A DNA stretch of 34,142 nucleotides from Hydrogenophilus sp. Lineage in GTDB: Bacteria > Pseudomonadota > Gammaproteobacteria > Burkholderiales > Thiobacillaceae. A program made the translations under genes and the position numbers. The DNA is taken from NCBI GenBank assembly GCA_020725265.1, contig DYFK01000028.1:1-34142 (forward strand), written 5' to 3'. The notes below the pieces were generated by a model, which saw nothing but the letters and a program-made list of their open reading frames with translations, was not told the DNA's origin and ran no database searches. Positions 16,493-27,144 of this stretch are shown piece after piece. Within the stretch, counting starts at the first letter, position 1; each line of letters starts with the position of its first letter.

Positions 16493-19400
16493 ATGGCACA
16501 CTTCCGACATCCCGATCCGAATCCGGCCCCGCCAGCGTCCATGACCGAGCCCGCGCCGCCGCGCGTCCCGACCCAAGCCGACCTCGCCCTCAACTGGCGT
16601 GGCACGCTGGCGCCCATGGCCGCGATCGCCGTGCTCATCCTGGCGTTCACCAGCCTTTCCATCCTGCACACCGCCGGCCACCGCAAGGACGCGGAGATCG
16701 CCCGGCTGCAGGCGATCGCCGGGTTGAAATCCCAGCAGGTCGCGGTCTGGCTGCGCGAACGCCGTAGCGACGCCCGCCTGATCCTCGGCGTCGGTTTCAT
16801 CGACGAAGCCTATCGCCGATGGCGGCATGGCGGCGATCTCGCCAGCCGCGACCAGTTGTTCACGCGGCTCGCCGATTTCCGCCGCGACAGCCAGTTCCAG
16901 GAAATCGCGTTGCTCGACGGCGAGGGCCGACTGTTGTGGAACTCGACCGGGGCTCCGGGACCGGACGAAACGTCGCGCCAGGCCATCCTGGCGGCGCGCC
17001 TGCCCGGCCACATCACCATGCTCGGCCCCTACCTGGACAGCGGCGGTCGCCTGCATCTGGATTTCGTGGCGACCCTGTCGACGGCCGGCGGCATCGTCGT
17101 CCTGCACACCGATCCGGATACCTATCTGCCACACATCCTGCGCGACTGGCCGGTGCCGAGCGCGACCGGCGAAAGTCTGCTGGTGCGCCGCGACGGCGAC
17201 GACATCGTGTTCCTCAACGAATTGCGTCACGGCGCCGACACCGCCGCCCGCCTGCGCCTGCCGGCCAGGGATCATTCGGTGCTGGGCGCGCGCGTGGTCG
17301 ACGGCGCGGTGGCGCCGGGCGAAGCGATCGAGGCGCTCGACTACCGGGGCGAGCCGGTCATCGGCGTCGGCCAGCCCATCGCCGGCACCGACTGGTTCCT
17401 GATCGCCAAGGTCGACCGCGCCGAGGTGCGCGCCGCCGGCCTCGGCGAACTGTTCTGGATCGCGCTGGCCGGCCTGCTCGGGCTGGCGGCGGCCACCACT
17501 TTCCTGTTCCTGGGCCGCCAGCGCCGGCAACTGAACACGGCGCGCGCGGTCCAGCAGGCCCAGGATGAACGCATGCGCGCGCTGCGCTTGTTGTCGGCCA
17601 TCGCCGACAGTTCCACCGACGCGATCTTCGCCAAGGACGCCGAGGGTCGTTATCTGCTGTTCAACCGGGAAGCCGAGCGGCTGACCGGCAAATCCGCCGA
17701 GACCGTGCTGGGCAAGGACGATAGCTTCCTGTTCCCGCCCGGCCAGGCGGCGATGATCATGCGTCACGACAACGAGGCCCTGGCCGCCAACCTGACTTTG
17801 GGGTTCCACGAGGACCTGACCACCACCCGGGGCGATCGCAGCTTCGTGAGCATGCGCGGCCCGCTGCGTGACGAAAACGGCCTGACCATCGGCCTGTTCG
17901 GCATCGCCCACGACATCACCGAACGCAAGCGCAACGAGGAAACCCTGGGCCTGATGGCGCGCCGGGCCGAGGCCATGCTGTCACTGCCCGCCGCCGCCGA
18001 TCGCATGGACGAACGCGAGTTCATGCAGTACGGCCAGGAGCTCGCCGAACAGTTGACCGGCAGCCGCATCGCCTTCATCCATTTCGTCAACGACGACCAG
18101 GAAACCATCGAACTGGTGGCCTGGTCGCGCGCCACCCTCGCCGATTACTGCCAGGCGGCCTACGACAGCCACTACCCGATCAGCCGGGCCGGCATCTGGG
18201 CCGACGCCATGCGCCGGGGCGAGCCGGTGGTGTTCAACGACTATCCGAACACGCTGGAAAAGCACGGCCTGCCGGAGGGCCATGCCCGGCTCGACCGACT
18301 GATCAGCGTGCCGGTGCTGGAAGGCGGCCTGGTGCGCATGATGGCCGGCGTCGGCAACAAGGCGACCCTGTACACCGACCTCGACGTGGAAACCGTGCAG
18401 CTGATCGCCGACACCATCTGGCGCATCGTCCGCCAGCGCCGGACCGAGACCGCCCTCAAGGAAAGCGAGACCCGCCACCGCAATCTGTTCCATAACAACC
18501 ATACGGTCATGCTGATCGTCGACCCGGACGATGGCGCCATCGTCGACGCCAACCCGGCGGCGGCGCGTTTCTATGGCTGGAGCGTGGACGAACTGCGCGC
18601 CATGCGCATCGACCAGATCAACACGCTTTCGCCGACCCAGATCCAGGCCGAGATGCAGGCGGCGGCGACCGAGCGGCGTCAGTATTTCGAGTTCCGCCAT
18701 CGCCTCGCCGATGGCTCGATCCGCGACGTGGAAGTATTCAGCGGCCCGGTGCCGACGGGCGGCCGCGCCCTGCTCTACTCCATCGTTCATGACGTCAGCG
18801 CGCGCCGCCAGGCCGAGGGCCAGTTGCGCAAGCTCGCGCAGGCGGTCGAGCAAAGCCCGGAAAGCGTCATCATCACCAACCTGGAAGCCGAGATCGAATA
18901 CGTCAACGAGGCCTTCACGCGCATCACCGGCTACCGGCGCGAGGAAGTGATCGGCAAAAACCCGCGCCTGCTGCGATCCGGCAAGACACCGCACGCCACC
19001 TTTTCCGCGATGTGGCGGGCGCTGCTGCACGGCCGCCCCTGGAAAGGCGAATTCATCAACCAGCGCAAGGACGGCGCCGAATTCGTCGAATTCGCCTTCG
19101 TCACCCCGATCCGCCAGCCGGACGGCCTGATCACGCATTACGTGGCGGTCAAGGAAGACATCACCGAGAAGAAGCGGACCGGCGAGGAGCTCGACCGCTA
19201 CCGCCACCATCTGGAGGAACTGGTCGCCACCCGCACCGCCGAACTGAGCCAGGCCAAGGCGGCGGCGGAGGCCGCCAACCAGGCCAAGAGCGCGTTCCTG
19301 GCGAACATGAGCCACGAAATCCGCACGCCGATGAACGCCATCGTCGGCCTCAGCCATCTGCTCCGTCACGACGACGCGACGCCACGCCAGGCCGAGCGCC

Positions 19401-21097
19401 TGGGCAAGATCGACAGCGCCGCCCGTCACCTGCTTTCGATCATCAACGACATCCTCGACCTGTCCAAGATCGAGGCCGGGAAGTTCGAGCTCGAACAGAC
19501 CGACTTCACGCTCGACGAAGTGCTCGACCACGTCCGTTCCCTGATCGCCGAATCGGCGCGCGCCAAGAACCTGCGCGTCGAGATCGACGCCGGCGACACG
19601 CCACGCTGGCTGCGCGGCGATCCGACCCGGCTGCGCCAGGCGTTGCTCAACTATGCCGGCAACGCCGTCAAGTTCACCGACAGCGGCGTCATCACCCTGC
19701 GCGCGCGCCAGGTCGGACAGGACGATGGCGCCGGTGGCGGCGTCACGCTGCGCTTCGAGGTCGAGGACACCGGCGTCGGCATCCAGCCGGAGCAGCTCGC
19801 TCGCCTGTTCGAACCTTTCGAACAAGGCGACACCTCCACCACCCGCCGCCATGGCGGTACCGGCCTGGGCCTGGCGATCACCCGCCAGCTCGCGCGCTTC
19901 ATGGGCGGCGAGGCCGGCGGCGAAAGCTCGCCCGGCCACGGCAGCCGGTTCTGGTTCACCGCGCGCCTGGAGCCGGGACGCGGAATCATGTCGGCCCGTC
20001 CCCGGCTCACCGATCACGATGCCGAGGCCAGCCTGCGCGCGCGCCATGCCGGCGCCCGTCTGCTGCTGGTGGAGGACAACGCCATCAACCGCGAAGTCGC
20101 GCTGGATCTGCTCCAGGGTGCCGGACTGACGGTGGAAACCGCGGAGAACGGCCGCGTCGCCCTCGACATGGCGCGCGCCGGACGGTTCGATCTGGTGCTG
20201 ATGGATGTGCAGATGCCGGAAATGGACGGCCTGAGCGCGACCCGCGCGCTGCGCGACCTGCCTGGCTGGGAGCGGGTGCCGGTGCTGGCCATGACCGCGA
20301 ACGCCTTCGAACGCGACCGGCGGGAATGCCTGGCGGCCGGCATGAACGATTTCGTCGCCAAGCCGGTGGACCCGGACGCGCTGTACGCGACGCTGATCAA
20401 GTGGCTGCCCGGCGCCGAGGGCATCGACGACGACGCCGCGCCGGTTCCGGACGCGACCGTCGACCCTCGCGAGCGGCTGCCGGAACGCCTGGCCGCGTTG
20501 CCCGGTCTCGATGCCGCGCGCGGACTGGCGGCGCTGCGCGGCAACGTCGGCAAATACGTCGAGTTGCTGCGCCAGTTCGCGCAAGCGCATGCCGAGGACA
20601 TGGCCACGGTCGCGCGCGCCCTCGCCGACGGCGACCGCGCCGGCGCGCGCCAGACCGCGCACGCGCTCAAGGGCGTGGCCGGCACCCTGGGCGTGACCGG
20701 CGTGGCCACCAGGGCCAGGGAACTGGAGCTGGCGCTGGTCGACACCGACGCCCCCGGAAAAACACCCCTGGATGAACACGCCATCGAGACGCGCATCGGC
20801 GAAATCGCGCTGGAAATGGCCACGCTCGCCGCCAGCCTGGCCGCGTCGCCCCCCCGGCTGGAGGCCGACGACGACGCCGAAGCGGTCGAGCCCGGCGCCC
20901 TGCTGGCCGAACTGGAATCCCTGCTGGCGGCCAGCAACGTCGGCGCCATCGATCTGGCCGAGCGACATCCCGCCGCGCTGCGCGCCGGACTCGGCGAACG
21001 TCACACCGCCTTCGTGGAGTGTCTGCGTCAGTACGATTTCGAGTCGGCGCTGGCCGAATTGCGTTCGACCAACGCCACCACCGGAGACGACACATGA
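16493..21097 (+). CDS. Hybrid sensor histidine kinase (TM, PAS, GAF, PAS-PAS, HisKA, HATPase, REC, HPt)
   Basis: This 1534-residue membrane kinase has two transmembrane helices (about 38-58 and 317-340) around a periplasmic sensor of roughly 255 residues. Inside the cell follow PAS (365-480), a GAF-like domain (500-645) and two PAS domains (656-775, 779-890). HisKA has its phospho-histidine at H941 in SHEIRTP. The ATPase domain shows NAVKF, DTGVGI and GTGLGLAI. The receiver has D1238 in [11 protein letters not shown], and HPt has H1390 in [12 protein letters not shown] further helical module spans about 1471-1527 and recurs in the next protein. ATG 16541 (MTEPAPP) is an alternative start 16 codons in. 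Its stop overlaps the next start as ATGA. The signal sensed is unknown. Confidence 0.93.
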   Translation: MAHFRHPDPNPAPPASMTEPAPPRVPTQADLALNWRGTLAPMAAIAVLILAFTSLSILHTAGHRKDAEIARLQAIAGLKSQQVAVWLRERRSDARLILGVGFIDEAYRRWRHGGDLASRDQLFTRLADFRRDSQFQEIALLDGEGRLLWNSTGAPGPDETSRQAILAARLPGHITMLGPYLDSGGRLHLDFVATLSTAGGIVVLHTDPDTYLPHILRDWPVPSATGESLLVRRDGDDIVFLNELRHGADTAARLRLPARDHSVLGARVVDGAVAPGEAIEALDYRGEPVIGVGQPIAGTDWFLIAKVDRAEVRAAGLGELFWIALAGLLGLAAATTFLFLGRQRRQLNTARAVQQAQDERMRALRLLSAIADSSTDAIFAKDAEGRYLLFNREAERLTGKSAETVLGKDDSFLFPPGQAAMIMRHDNEALAANLTLGFHEDLTTTRGDRSFVSMRGPLRDENGLTIGLFGIAHDITERKRNEETLGLMARRAEAMLSLPAAADRMDEREFMQYGQELAEQLTGSRIAFIHFVNDDQETIELVAWSRATLADYCQAAYDSHYPISRAGIWADAMRRGEPVVFNDYPNTLEKHGLPEGHARLDRLISVPVLEGGLVRMMAGVGNKATLYTDLDVETVQLIADTIWRIVRQRRTETALKESETRHRNLFHNNHTVMLIVDPDDGAIVDANPAAARFYGWSVDELRAMRIDQINTLSPTQIQAEMQAAATERRQYFEFRHRLADGSIRDVEVFSGPVPTGGRALLYSIVHDVSARRQAEGQLRKLAQAVEQSPESVIITNLEAEIEYVNEAFTRITGYRREEVIGKNPRLLRSGKTPHATFSAMWRALLHGRPWKGEFINQRKDGAEFVEFAFVTPIRQPDGLITHYVAVKEDITEKKRTGEELDRYRHHLEELVATRTAELSQAKAAAEAANQAKSAFLANMSHEIRTPMNAIVGLSHLLRHDDATPRQAERLGKIDSAARHLLSIINDILDLSKIEAGKFELEQTDFTLDEVLDHVRSLIAESARAKNLRVEIDAGDTPRWLRGDPTRLRQALLNYAGNAVKFTDSGVITLRARQVGQDDGAGGGVTLRFEVEDTGVGIQPEQLARLFEPFEQGDTSTTRRHGGTGLGLAITRQLARFMGGEAGGESSPGHGSRFWFTARLEPGRGIMSARPRLTDHDAEASLRARHAGARLLLVEDNAINREVALDLLQGAGLTVETAENGRVALDMARAGRFDLVLMDVQMPEMDGLSATRALRDLPGWERVPVLAMTANAFERDRRECLAAGMNDFVAKPVDPDALYATLIKWLPGAEGIDDDAAPVPDATVDPRERLPERLAALPGLDAARGLAALRGNVGKYVELLRQFAQAHAEDMATVARALADGDRAGARQTAHALKGVAGTLGVTGVATRARELELALVDTDAPGKTPLDEHAIETRIGEIALEMATLAASLAASPPRLEADDDAEAVEPGALLAELESLLAASNVGAIDLAERHPAALRAGLGERHTAFVECLRQYDFESALAELRSTNATTGDDT

Positions 21098-22800
21098 CCC
21101 TGATGGTCTGGAACGACGACCTGGTCACCGGCATCGACATCGTCGACCGCGAGCATCGTGGTCTCGTCGATCTGATCAACCGCGCCGCGCCCATGCTGGC
21201 GACCGCTCGCGGCGAGGAAGCCAGGGCCGGAATCGGTCCCCTGCTCGACAGCCTGGTCGACTACGCCGCCAGCCATTTCCGGTCCGAGGAGGAACTCATG
21301 GCCCGGCTGGCCATGGATGCCGGCGCGCGCGCCCACCATGAGGCCTCGCATGCCGGCTTCACCGAGCAGGTCGGCGCCATGATCGCCGACTACCGGAACG
21401 GCCGCGACATCGGTGGCGACCACCTGCTGTCCTTCCTGGCCAGTTGGCTGGTTCTGCACATCCTCGGCGAGGATCAGGCCATGGCCCGCCAGATCCACGC
21501 CCTGGAAGCCGGCGAGAGCGCCGACCGGGCCCTGCGCGTCGGCCGCGGTGATGAACTGGCGCCGACGCCAGAGGCCATGACACGGGCCATGGTCGAGGTC
21601 TACGCCATGCTCACCCGGCAGAACCGCGAGCTACTCCAGGCCAATCTCGACCTGGACGCCAGCCGGACGCAGATCCGCCACCACAACGAATCGCTGGAGG
21701 AAACCGTGCGCGCGCGCACCGCCGAGCTCGAACGCCTGGCCGGCGACCTGCGCGCGGCGCGCGATCAGGCCGAGGCCGGCAGCCGGGCCAAAAGCCGCTT
21801 CCTGGGCACCATGAGCCATGAACTGCGCACGCCGATGAACGCCATCCTGGGTTTTTCCAGGCTGCTGCGCGACCAGGGCCTGCCGGCCGGACAGGATGAA
21901 CTCGCCCGGCACATCGTCGAGGCCAGCGAGCGCCTGTTGGAACTGCTGGGCGGCATCCTCGACTACGCCCGCCTGGAAAACGGTGAGGCCGACACCGCCG
22001 TCGAGGAGGATTTCGATCCCGCCGCGCTGAGCGCGGAGGCCTGTGAACCCGGCTTCGCCGCCGCCCGCGCCAAGGGCGTCGCCACCTCGCTGACCCTGGC
22101 CGAGGATCTGCCCGCCGGCGTACGCGGCGATGCCGGCGCCCTGCGGGACATCCTGCGGCAACTGGTCGACAACGCCGCCAAGTTCACGCGCGCGGGCGCC
22201 ATCTCGGCGCGGGTGTCACGCGCGGACGATGTCGATGACGGCCGCGCGCGCCTGCGTTTCGAGGTCAGCGACACCGGCATCGGCATCGATGCGGCGGCGC
22301 GCGCGCGTCTGTTCCAGCCGTTCAGTCAGGCCGACGATCGCGCCGGCCGGCAGTTCGAGGGTCTTGGCCTCGGCCTGGCGCTGGCGCGCGAGCGCGCGCG
22401 TCGGCTGGGTGGCGAGATCGGCGTCGACAGCGAACCCGGCCGCGGCAGCCGTTTCCATCTCGACATCGCCCTGCCGGTCACGCGACCGGCGGTTGCCGGC
22501 GCTGTGACCTCCACCGCGCCGAGACCATCGGCCGCCGCCACGCCGGAAGCAACACCGGGCAACCACGCCACCGGTCCGATGCCGGCCGACCTGCGCGCCG
22601 GCCTGGTCGAGCTGCACCGTTATCTGGTTGCCCTCGACACCCGCGCCGGCCCCCGGCTGGCCGAACTGGGGCCACGCCTGCGCCCATGGCTGGGCGACGC
22701 CGTCGAACGCCTGGACGAACGCATCGCCGCGTTCGATTACGATGGCGCCATCGCCCTGCTGCGCGCGGCGGCGAAGGCTTCCACGGAGAAACCCGCATGA
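21094..22800 (+). CDS. Hemerythrin-domain histidine kinase
   Basis: This 568-residue protein starts with a bacteriohemerythrin domain (about 1-135). All expected di-iron ligands are visible: H21, H61, E65, H82, H86, H122 and D127. This suggests binding of oxygen or sensing of redox/iron state. A coiled linker leads to HisKA with H242 in SHELRTP, then an ATPase domain with DNAAKFT, DTGIGID and GLGLGLAL. It has no transmembrane helix and no receiver, so it is a cytosolic kinase that must hand its phosphate to another protein. The HD-GYP regulator encoded next is the obvious candidate. The C-terminal 60 residues resemble the end of the upstream kinase. Start ATG 21094 overlaps the previous stop. 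Confidence 0.92.
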   Translation: MTLMVWNDDLVTGIDIVDREHRGLVDLINRAAPMLATARGEEARAGIGPLLDSLVDYAASHFRSEEELMARLAMDAGARAHHEASHAGFTEQVGAMIADYRNGRDIGGDHLLSFLASWLVLHILGEDQAMARQIHALEAGESADRALRVGRGDELAPTPEAMTRAMVEVYAMLTRQNRELLQANLDLDASRTQIRHHNESLEETVRARTAELERLAGDLRAARDQAEAGSRAKSRFLGTMSHELRTPMNAILGFSRLLRDQGLPAGQDELARHIVEASERLLELLGGILDYARLENGEADTAVEEDFDPAALSAEACEPGFAAARAKGVATSLTLAEDLPAGVRGDAGALRDILRQLVDNAAKFTRAGAISARVSRADDVDDGRARLRFEVSDTGIGIDAAARARLFQPFSQADDRAGRQFEGLGLGLALARERARRLGGEIGVDSEPGRGSRFHLDIALPVTRPAVAGAVTSTAPRPSAAATPEATPGNHATGPMPADLRAGLVELHRYLVALDTRAGPRLAELGPRLRPWLGDAVERLDERIAAFDYDGAIALLRAAAKASTEKPA

Positions 22801-24089
22801 CCGATGCCGACAAGGCCACCATCCTGATCGTCGACGACCAGCCCGAGAATCTGGCCGTGCTCTCGGCCCTGCTGCAACCCCATTACCTGGTGCGCGCCGC
22901 CCGCTCCGGCGAGCAGGCCCTGCGCGCCGCCGCCAGCCAGCCGGTGCCCGACCTGATCCTGCTCGACGTGATGATGCCCGGCATGGACGGCCACGAAGTC
23001 CTGAACCGGCTGCGCGCCAGTCCGGACACCGCCGGCATCCCGGTCATCTTCGTCACCGCCCTGGCCGCCGAGGAGGACGAACAGCGCGGCTTCGACCTGG
23101 GCGCGGTCGACTACATCACCAAGCCGATCAAACCCGCCGTGGTGCTGGCGCGCGCGCGCACCCACCTGGAACTCAAGCAGGCGCGCGACCGCCTGGCCGA
23201 CCAGAACGCCACCCTGGAAAAACTGGTCGCGCAACGCACCGAGGCGCTGCGCCAGGCGATGACCCGGCTGGAGGACACCCACGCGCAACTGAAGAAAACC
23301 TATTTCGGCACGCTGCGCGCGATCGGAGAACTGGCCAGCCTGCGCGGTGGCGCCATCGCCGAGCACTCCCGGCGGGTTGCCGACCTGGCGCGTCAGGTGG
23401 CGTTCAAGCTGGGCCTGAACAACGCCGAAATCCAGGACGTGTTCATCGCCGCGCTGTTGCACGACGCCGGCAAGATCGGCTTTCCGGACGGTCTTCTGGG
23501 CAAGCCGGTCAGCACCATGAATCGCGACGAACTCAGCCTCTACCGGATGCATCCCGCCGCCGGCGCCGACATCGTCGCCAAGGTCGAATCGCTCGCCGGC
23601 ATCGCCGACCTGATCCGCCACCATCACGAACACTTCGACGGCAGCGGCTTTCCCGCCGGCCTGAGCGGGCTCGACATCCCGCTCGGCGCGCGCATCATCT
23701 GCGCGGTCAGCGATTACGAGGATCTGCGCGGCGGCGCGCTGACCATGCAACCGATGACCTCCAAGCAGAGTTGCGAGTATCTGATCGAGGAAGCCGGCAG
23801 CCGTTACGACCCCATGGTCATCGAGGCGCTCGAACCCATTCTGTCGGCCGAGGGCAAGTACGAGATCGAGGAAATCGCGATCAGCGTCAAGCACCTGCAC
23901 GAAGGCATGGTGCTGACGCGCGACGTCCGCCATCCGCACGGATTCGTGCTGCTGTCCAAGGGCAGTGCCATGACCCGCCGGCTGATCGACCAACTGGTGG
24001 CGGTGGAACAGCAGTCCGGCGCCATCCTCAAGGTCCACGTGCATCGGGAAACACGCGAGCCGCCACCCACGGCGGCGCCCGGCCGATGA
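22797..24089 (+). CDS. Response regulator with HD-GYP phosphodiesterase domain
   Basis: This 430-residue protein joins a receiver (about 7-120, phospho-acceptor D57 in LLDVMMPGMDG) through a coiled coil to an HD-GYP domain (about 165-345). Such proteins break down cyclic di-GMP. The metal-binding HD is H222/D223 in LLHDAGKIG, with supporting histidines in AEHSRRV, RMHPAAGADI and IRHHHEHFDG. The signature tripeptide reads GFP (284-286) rather than GYP, in DGSGFPAGLSG, a variant found in some active family members. A C-terminal segment of about 75 residues follows. The gene overlaps both neighbours by ATGA, so output is probably governed by the two upstream kinases. Confidence 0.92.
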   Translation: MTDADKATILIVDDQPENLAVLSALLQPHYLVRAARSGEQALRAAASQPVPDLILLDVMMPGMDGHEVLNRLRASPDTAGIPVIFVTALAAEEDEQRGFDLGAVDYITKPIKPAVVLARARTHLELKQARDRLADQNATLEKLVAQRTEALRQAMTRLEDTHAQLKKTYFGTLRAIGELASLRGGAIAEHSRRVADLARQVAFKLGLNNAEIQDVFIAALLHDAGKIGFPDGLLGKPVSTMNRDELSLYRMHPAAGADIVAKVESLAGIADLIRHHHEHFDGSGFPAGLSGLDIPLGARIICAVSDYEDLRGGALTMQPMTSKQSCEYLIEEAGSRYDPMVIEALEPILSAEGKYEIEEIAISVKHLHEGMVLTRDVRHPHGFVLLSKGSAMTRRLIDQLVAVEQQSGAILKVHVHRETREPPPTAAPGR

Positions 24090-25360
24090 AGTCGGCGCGG
24101 CTCGATCCGGCGCGCCGGAACCGGCTCGACTGGCTGTCGCAGGCCGGTTACACGGCCTGGCGCCTGTTCGTGAAGAACGAACTGACCAACCACGCCGCCG
24201 CCACCGCTTTCTATTTCCTGCTCTCGGCGGCGCCGCTGGTGCTGCTGCTTTCCTACGCCACCCAGTACCTGGCGCGTCTGGCGGAAACCTCGGTGCCGGC
24301 GGTGATGCTGCTGGCCGCGCTGTATCAGCAGTTCCACCTCGACGAACTGTCGCGACTCGGCCTGATTCCGCAACAAGCCCAGGTCGCCGCCGGCGGCGTC
24401 GGCCTGCTCACGCTGATCCTGTCCTCGCGCGGACTGGTCAACGCCCTGCAAAGCGCTTTCCGCGTCATCTTCCCGGACGAATCGAAACGGCCGCTGGTAC
24501 TCAAGTGGACGCTGCCGCTGATCATCATTCCGCTCGCGCTCGGTCTGCTCATGATCGCCGTCGCCGCGCAGGCAACGCTCAATTTCTTCGCCGGCGTCGA
24601 ACTGCTTGGCGAATCCCGCGCGCTGCTGCTCAAGCTGCTCAACGCCGGACTCGCCCTGGCCACCCTGTGGGCGCTGATCTACCTGGCCCTGCGCCGACTG
24701 CCGACGCGACCACCGCCACGCCGCCCCACCCTGCTCGTCGCCACGCTGTCCACGTTCAGTCTGGCCACGCTGTTGGCGGTCTTCAACGGCCTGTTCCGGA
24801 TCGAGAAATATCAGGCGATCTACGGCGCCCTCGGCGGCGTCGTCTTCATCCTGATCGGCGCCTTCGCCGCCTGCCTGGTCTTCTATTTCTGGGCGCAGTT
24901 CCTCTACGCCATCGCCAAGGTCGACGTCGCCGCGCTGGAAAAGCTGTTCCTGGCCGGAGAAGGCGTCGGCGCCAACCGCCTGGAAGCCCTGGTGTTCGCC
25001 CGGGCCAACCGCCTGCTCGCCAAGTACGGCCGCGCCTACGCGCCCGGCGACAGCCTGATCCGCGAAGGCGACGCCGACAAGGACGCCATCTTCCTGTACG
25101 CCGGCCGGGTCGGCGTCTACAAGCGCGCCGACGGAGGCGACCGCAAGCTGGCCGAAATCGGCGAAGGCAGCCTGATCGGCGAAATGGCTCACCTGCTCGA
25201 CGAGCCGCGCACCGCCAGCGTGCGCGCGGAAACCGAGGTCACCGCCCTGGTCCTGCCACCCGCGCTGCTGGAGGAGCTGATGCGTTACTCCGCCCCGCTC
25301 TCGCGCCGGATCATCGGCACCCTGGCCGAACGCCTGATGCGCATGAACCGCGCCGGATGA
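24086..25360 (+). CDS. YihY/BrkB-family membrane protein fused to a cyclic-nucleotide-binding domain
   Basis: This 424-residue protein combines a YihY/BrkB inner-membrane domain (about 20-285, several long hydrophobic helices, opening with NELTNHAAATAFYFLLSAAPL) with a C-terminal cNMP-binding domain (about 305-415). The latter has the beta-roll pattern PGDSLIREGDADKDAIFLYAGRVGVY and the phosphate-cassette-like segment LIGEMAHLLDEPRTASV. YihY proteins have no agreed function and were once misnamed ribonuclease BN. The fusion suggests a membrane protein gated by a small nucleotide or by protein partners. It is the last gene of the four-gene operon and overlaps the HD-GYP stop by ATGA. No helix-turn-helix follows the cNMP domain, so it is not a transcription factor. 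Confidence 0.88.
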   Translation: MKSARLDPARRNRLDWLSQAGYTAWRLFVKNELTNHAAATAFYFLLSAAPLVLLLSYATQYLARLAETSVPAVMLLAALYQQFHLDELSRLGLIPQQAQVAAGGVGLLTLILSSRGLVNALQSAFRVIFPDESKRPLVLKWTLPLIIIPLALGLLMIAVAAQATLNFFAGVELLGESRALLLKLLNAGLALATLWALIYLALRRLPTRPPPRRPTLLVATLSTFSLATLLAVFNGLFRIEKYQAIYGALGGVVFILIGAFAACLVFYFWAQFLYAIAKVDVAALEKLFLAGEGVGANRLEALVFARANRLLAKYGRAYAPGDSLIREGDADKDAIFLYAGRVGVYKRADGGDRKLAEIGEGSLIGEMAHLLDEPRTASVRAETEVTALVLPPALLEELMRYSAPLSRRIIGTLAERLMRMNRAG

Positions 25361-25379
25361 AACCACCGTTGCCCGGGTG

Positions 25380-25408
25380 TTGACCGGCCCGGCCACCATC
25401 GCTATCAT
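25380..25408 (+). promoter_or_regulatory. Promoter of the tRNA-Asn gene
   Basis: TTGACC (25380-25385) and TATCAT (25403-25408) are separated by exactly 17 bases. Each matches the sigma-70 consensus at five of six positions. Transcription would begin a few bases before the mature tRNA 5' end at 25423. Confidence 0.7.
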
Positions 25409-25422
25409 CGCGGCCTCTTGAT

Positions 25423-25498
25423 TCCCCGATAGCTCAGTCGGTAGAGCAACGGACTGTTAATCCGTGTGTCCCTGGTTCGAGCCCAGGTCGGGGAGCCA
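25423..25498 (+). tRNA. tRNA-Asn (anticodon GTT)
   Basis: The cloverleaf is complete. The acceptor stem TCCCCGA (25423-25429) pairs with TCGGGGA (25488-25494). The D-arm contains AGCTCAGTCGGTAGAGC. The anticodon stem ACGGA/TCCGT encloses CTGTTAA with GTT at 25456-25458. The T-arm carries GGTTCGA. A discriminator G and an encoded CCA end the gene. It is flanked by chromosomal genes with no integrase nearby, so it is not the element's target. Confidence 0.97.
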
Positions 25499-25517
25499 GA
25501 TACAGCAGCAAGAGCAA

Positions 25518-25546
25518 GGCCCGCCCGCAGCGGGCCTTTTTCGTTT
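25518..25546 (+). terminator. Intrinsic terminator downstream of tRNA-Asn
   Basis: GGCCCGC (25518-25524) pairs perfectly with GCGGGCC (25530-25536) across a five-base loop, followed by TTTTT and a further TTT. It lies 20 bases after the tRNA and before lysS, so lysS probably has separate transcription. Confidence 0.85.
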
Positions 25547-25593
25547 CACGATCGCTTCATGACCACTCGACCCGCCCGCCGGATTCTTACGCC

Positions 25594-27096
25594 ATGACCG
25601 AACCGCAAACTCCGCAACAAGACGAAAACCAGATCATCGCCGAGCGCCGCGACAAGCTCGCCGCCATCCGCGCGCGCGGCATCGCCTTCCCCAACGACTT
25701 CGCGCGCGAGGACTATGCCGGCGATCTGCACGCCCGCCATGGCGCGACCGCCAAGGAAGCGCTGGAAGCGGAACCCGTCCGCGCGCGCCTGGCCGGCCGC
25801 ATGATGCTGAAACGGGTGATGGGCAAGGCCAGCTTCGCCACCTTGCAGGACATGAGCGGCCGCATCCAGATCTACGTCAGCCGCGAGGCGGTCGGCGAGG
25901 ACGCCTACGACGCCTTCAAGCGCATGGACCTGGGCGACATCCTCGGTGTCGAGGGCACGCTGTTCCGCACCAAGACCGACGAGCTGACCATCCAGTGCGA
26001 CAGCGTTCGCCTGCTGACCAAGGCGCTGCGGCCGCTGCCGGAGAAATTCCACGGCCTGACCGACCAGGAGCAGAAATACCGCCAGCGCTATCTGGATCTG
26101 ATCACCAACGAAACCGCGCGCAACACCTTCGTGGTCCGTTCGCGGGTGATCCAGGCCATGCGCGAGTTCTTCGTGGCACGCGGCTACCTGGAAGTGGAAA
26201 CGCCGATGATGCATCCCATCCCCGGCGGCGCCAACGCCAAGCCCTTCGTCACCCACCACAACGCGCTGGACATGGAGTTGTACCTGCGCATCGCGCCGGA
26301 GCTGTACCTCAAGCGGCTGGTGGTCGGCGGCCTGGAAAAGGTCTTCGAGATCAACCGCAACTTCCGCAACGAGGGCATCTCCACGCGCCACAATCCCGAA
26401 TTCACCATGGTCGAGTTCTACGAGGCCTACCGGGATTACCGCTACCTGATGGATTTCACCGAGGCGATGTTCCGCGACATCGCCCTGAAGGTGCTGGGCA
26501 CCACCACGGTCAGCTATCAGGGCCAGGCGATCGACCTGGGCGCGCCGTTCGCGCGCATGACCGCGCTCGACGCGGTGCGCCACTACCACCCGGACCTGCG
26601 CGACGCGCCGCTCGACGACAAGGACTTCGTGCTGGCCGAACTGCGACGCCGCAAGATCGCTTACCGGCCGAAGGATGGCCTCGGCGGCCTGCAACTGACG
26701 CTGTTCGAGGAAACCACCGAACACCTGCTGATCCAGCCCACCTTCATCATCGACTACCCGGCGGAAACCTCGCCGCTGGCGCGCCGCAACGACGCCAACC
26801 CGGAAGTCACCGACCGCTTCGAGCTGTTCATGGTCGGCCGCGAGATCGCCAACGGCTTCTCCGAGCTGAACGACCCGGAAGACCAGGAAGCGCGCTTCGA
26901 CGCCCAGGTCGCCGCCAAGGAAGCCGGCGACGAGGAAGCCATGTTCAAGGACCGCGACTACATCCGCGCCCTGGAACACGGCCTGCCGCCGACCGCCGGC
27001 GAAGGCATCGGCATCGATCGCCTGGTCATGCTGCTGACCGACTCGCCGAGCATCCGCGACGTCATCCTGTTCCCGCAACTGCGCCGGGAAGACTGA
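25594..27096 (+). CDS. lysS: Lysyl-tRNA synthetase, class II
   Basis: This 500-residue enzyme charges tRNA-Lys with lysine using ATP. The N-terminal OB-fold anticodon-binding domain is about residues 55-150. Class II motif 1 lies around the [17 protein letters not shown] segment. Motif 2 is the [15 protein letters not shown] segment, and motif 3 is [22 protein letters not shown] near the C-terminus. The GGANAKPF lysine-pocket segment is present. The length is standard. ATG 25594 gives the normal start, though the ribosome site is weak. prfB, often found just upstream of lysS in proteobacteria, is not here; a tRNA and terminator precede it. It ends 48 bases before the convergent small exported protein gene. 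Confidence 0.97.
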   Translation: MTEPQTPQQDENQIIAERRDKLAAIRARGIAFPNDFAREDYAGDLHARHGATAKEALEAEPVRARLAGRMMLKRVMGKASFATLQDMSGRIQIYVSREAVGEDAYDAFKRMDLGDILGVEGTLFRTKTDELTIQCDSVRLLTKALRPLPEKFHGLTDQEQKYRQRYLDLITNETARNTFVVRSRVIQAMREFFVARGYLEVETPMMHPIPGGANAKPFVTHHNALDMELYLRIAPELYLKRLVVGGLEKVFEINRNFRNEGISTRHNPEFTMVEFYEAYRDYRYLMDFTEAMFRDIALKVLGTTTVSYQGQAIDLGAPFARMTALDAVRHYHPDLRDAPLDDKDFVLAELRRRKIAYRPKDGLGGLQLTLFEETTEHLLIQPTFIIDYPAETSPLARRNDANPEVTDRFELFMVGREIANGFSELNDPEDQEARFDAQVAAKEAGDEEAMFKDRDYIRALEHGLPPTAGEGIGIDRLVMLLTDSPSIRDVILFPQLRRED

Positions 27097-27144
27097 GCAC
27101 CGGGGCGACCCGGGGCGTCGCGTCGCCGCCCCCCCGGGCGCCGC

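Noticed and set aside
17981..21004. 1007-codon minus-strand frame opposite the hybrid kinase, and similar long frames at 15971-17911, 23804-25408 and 25546-27078
   Set aside because: Each mirrors a well-supported gene. The translations are rich in Gly/Ala/Arg/Gln without recognisable motifs, as expected of GC-driven shadows.
25423..25498. tRNA-Asn as attachment site of the mobile element
   Set aside because: It is 10 kb from the integrase, between chromosomal genes, with no partial repeat of its 3' end seen near the element.
27097..27144. GC-rich dyad after lysS as a terminator
   Set aside because: There is G/C-rich self-complementarity but no T-run, so an intrinsic terminator is not supported.
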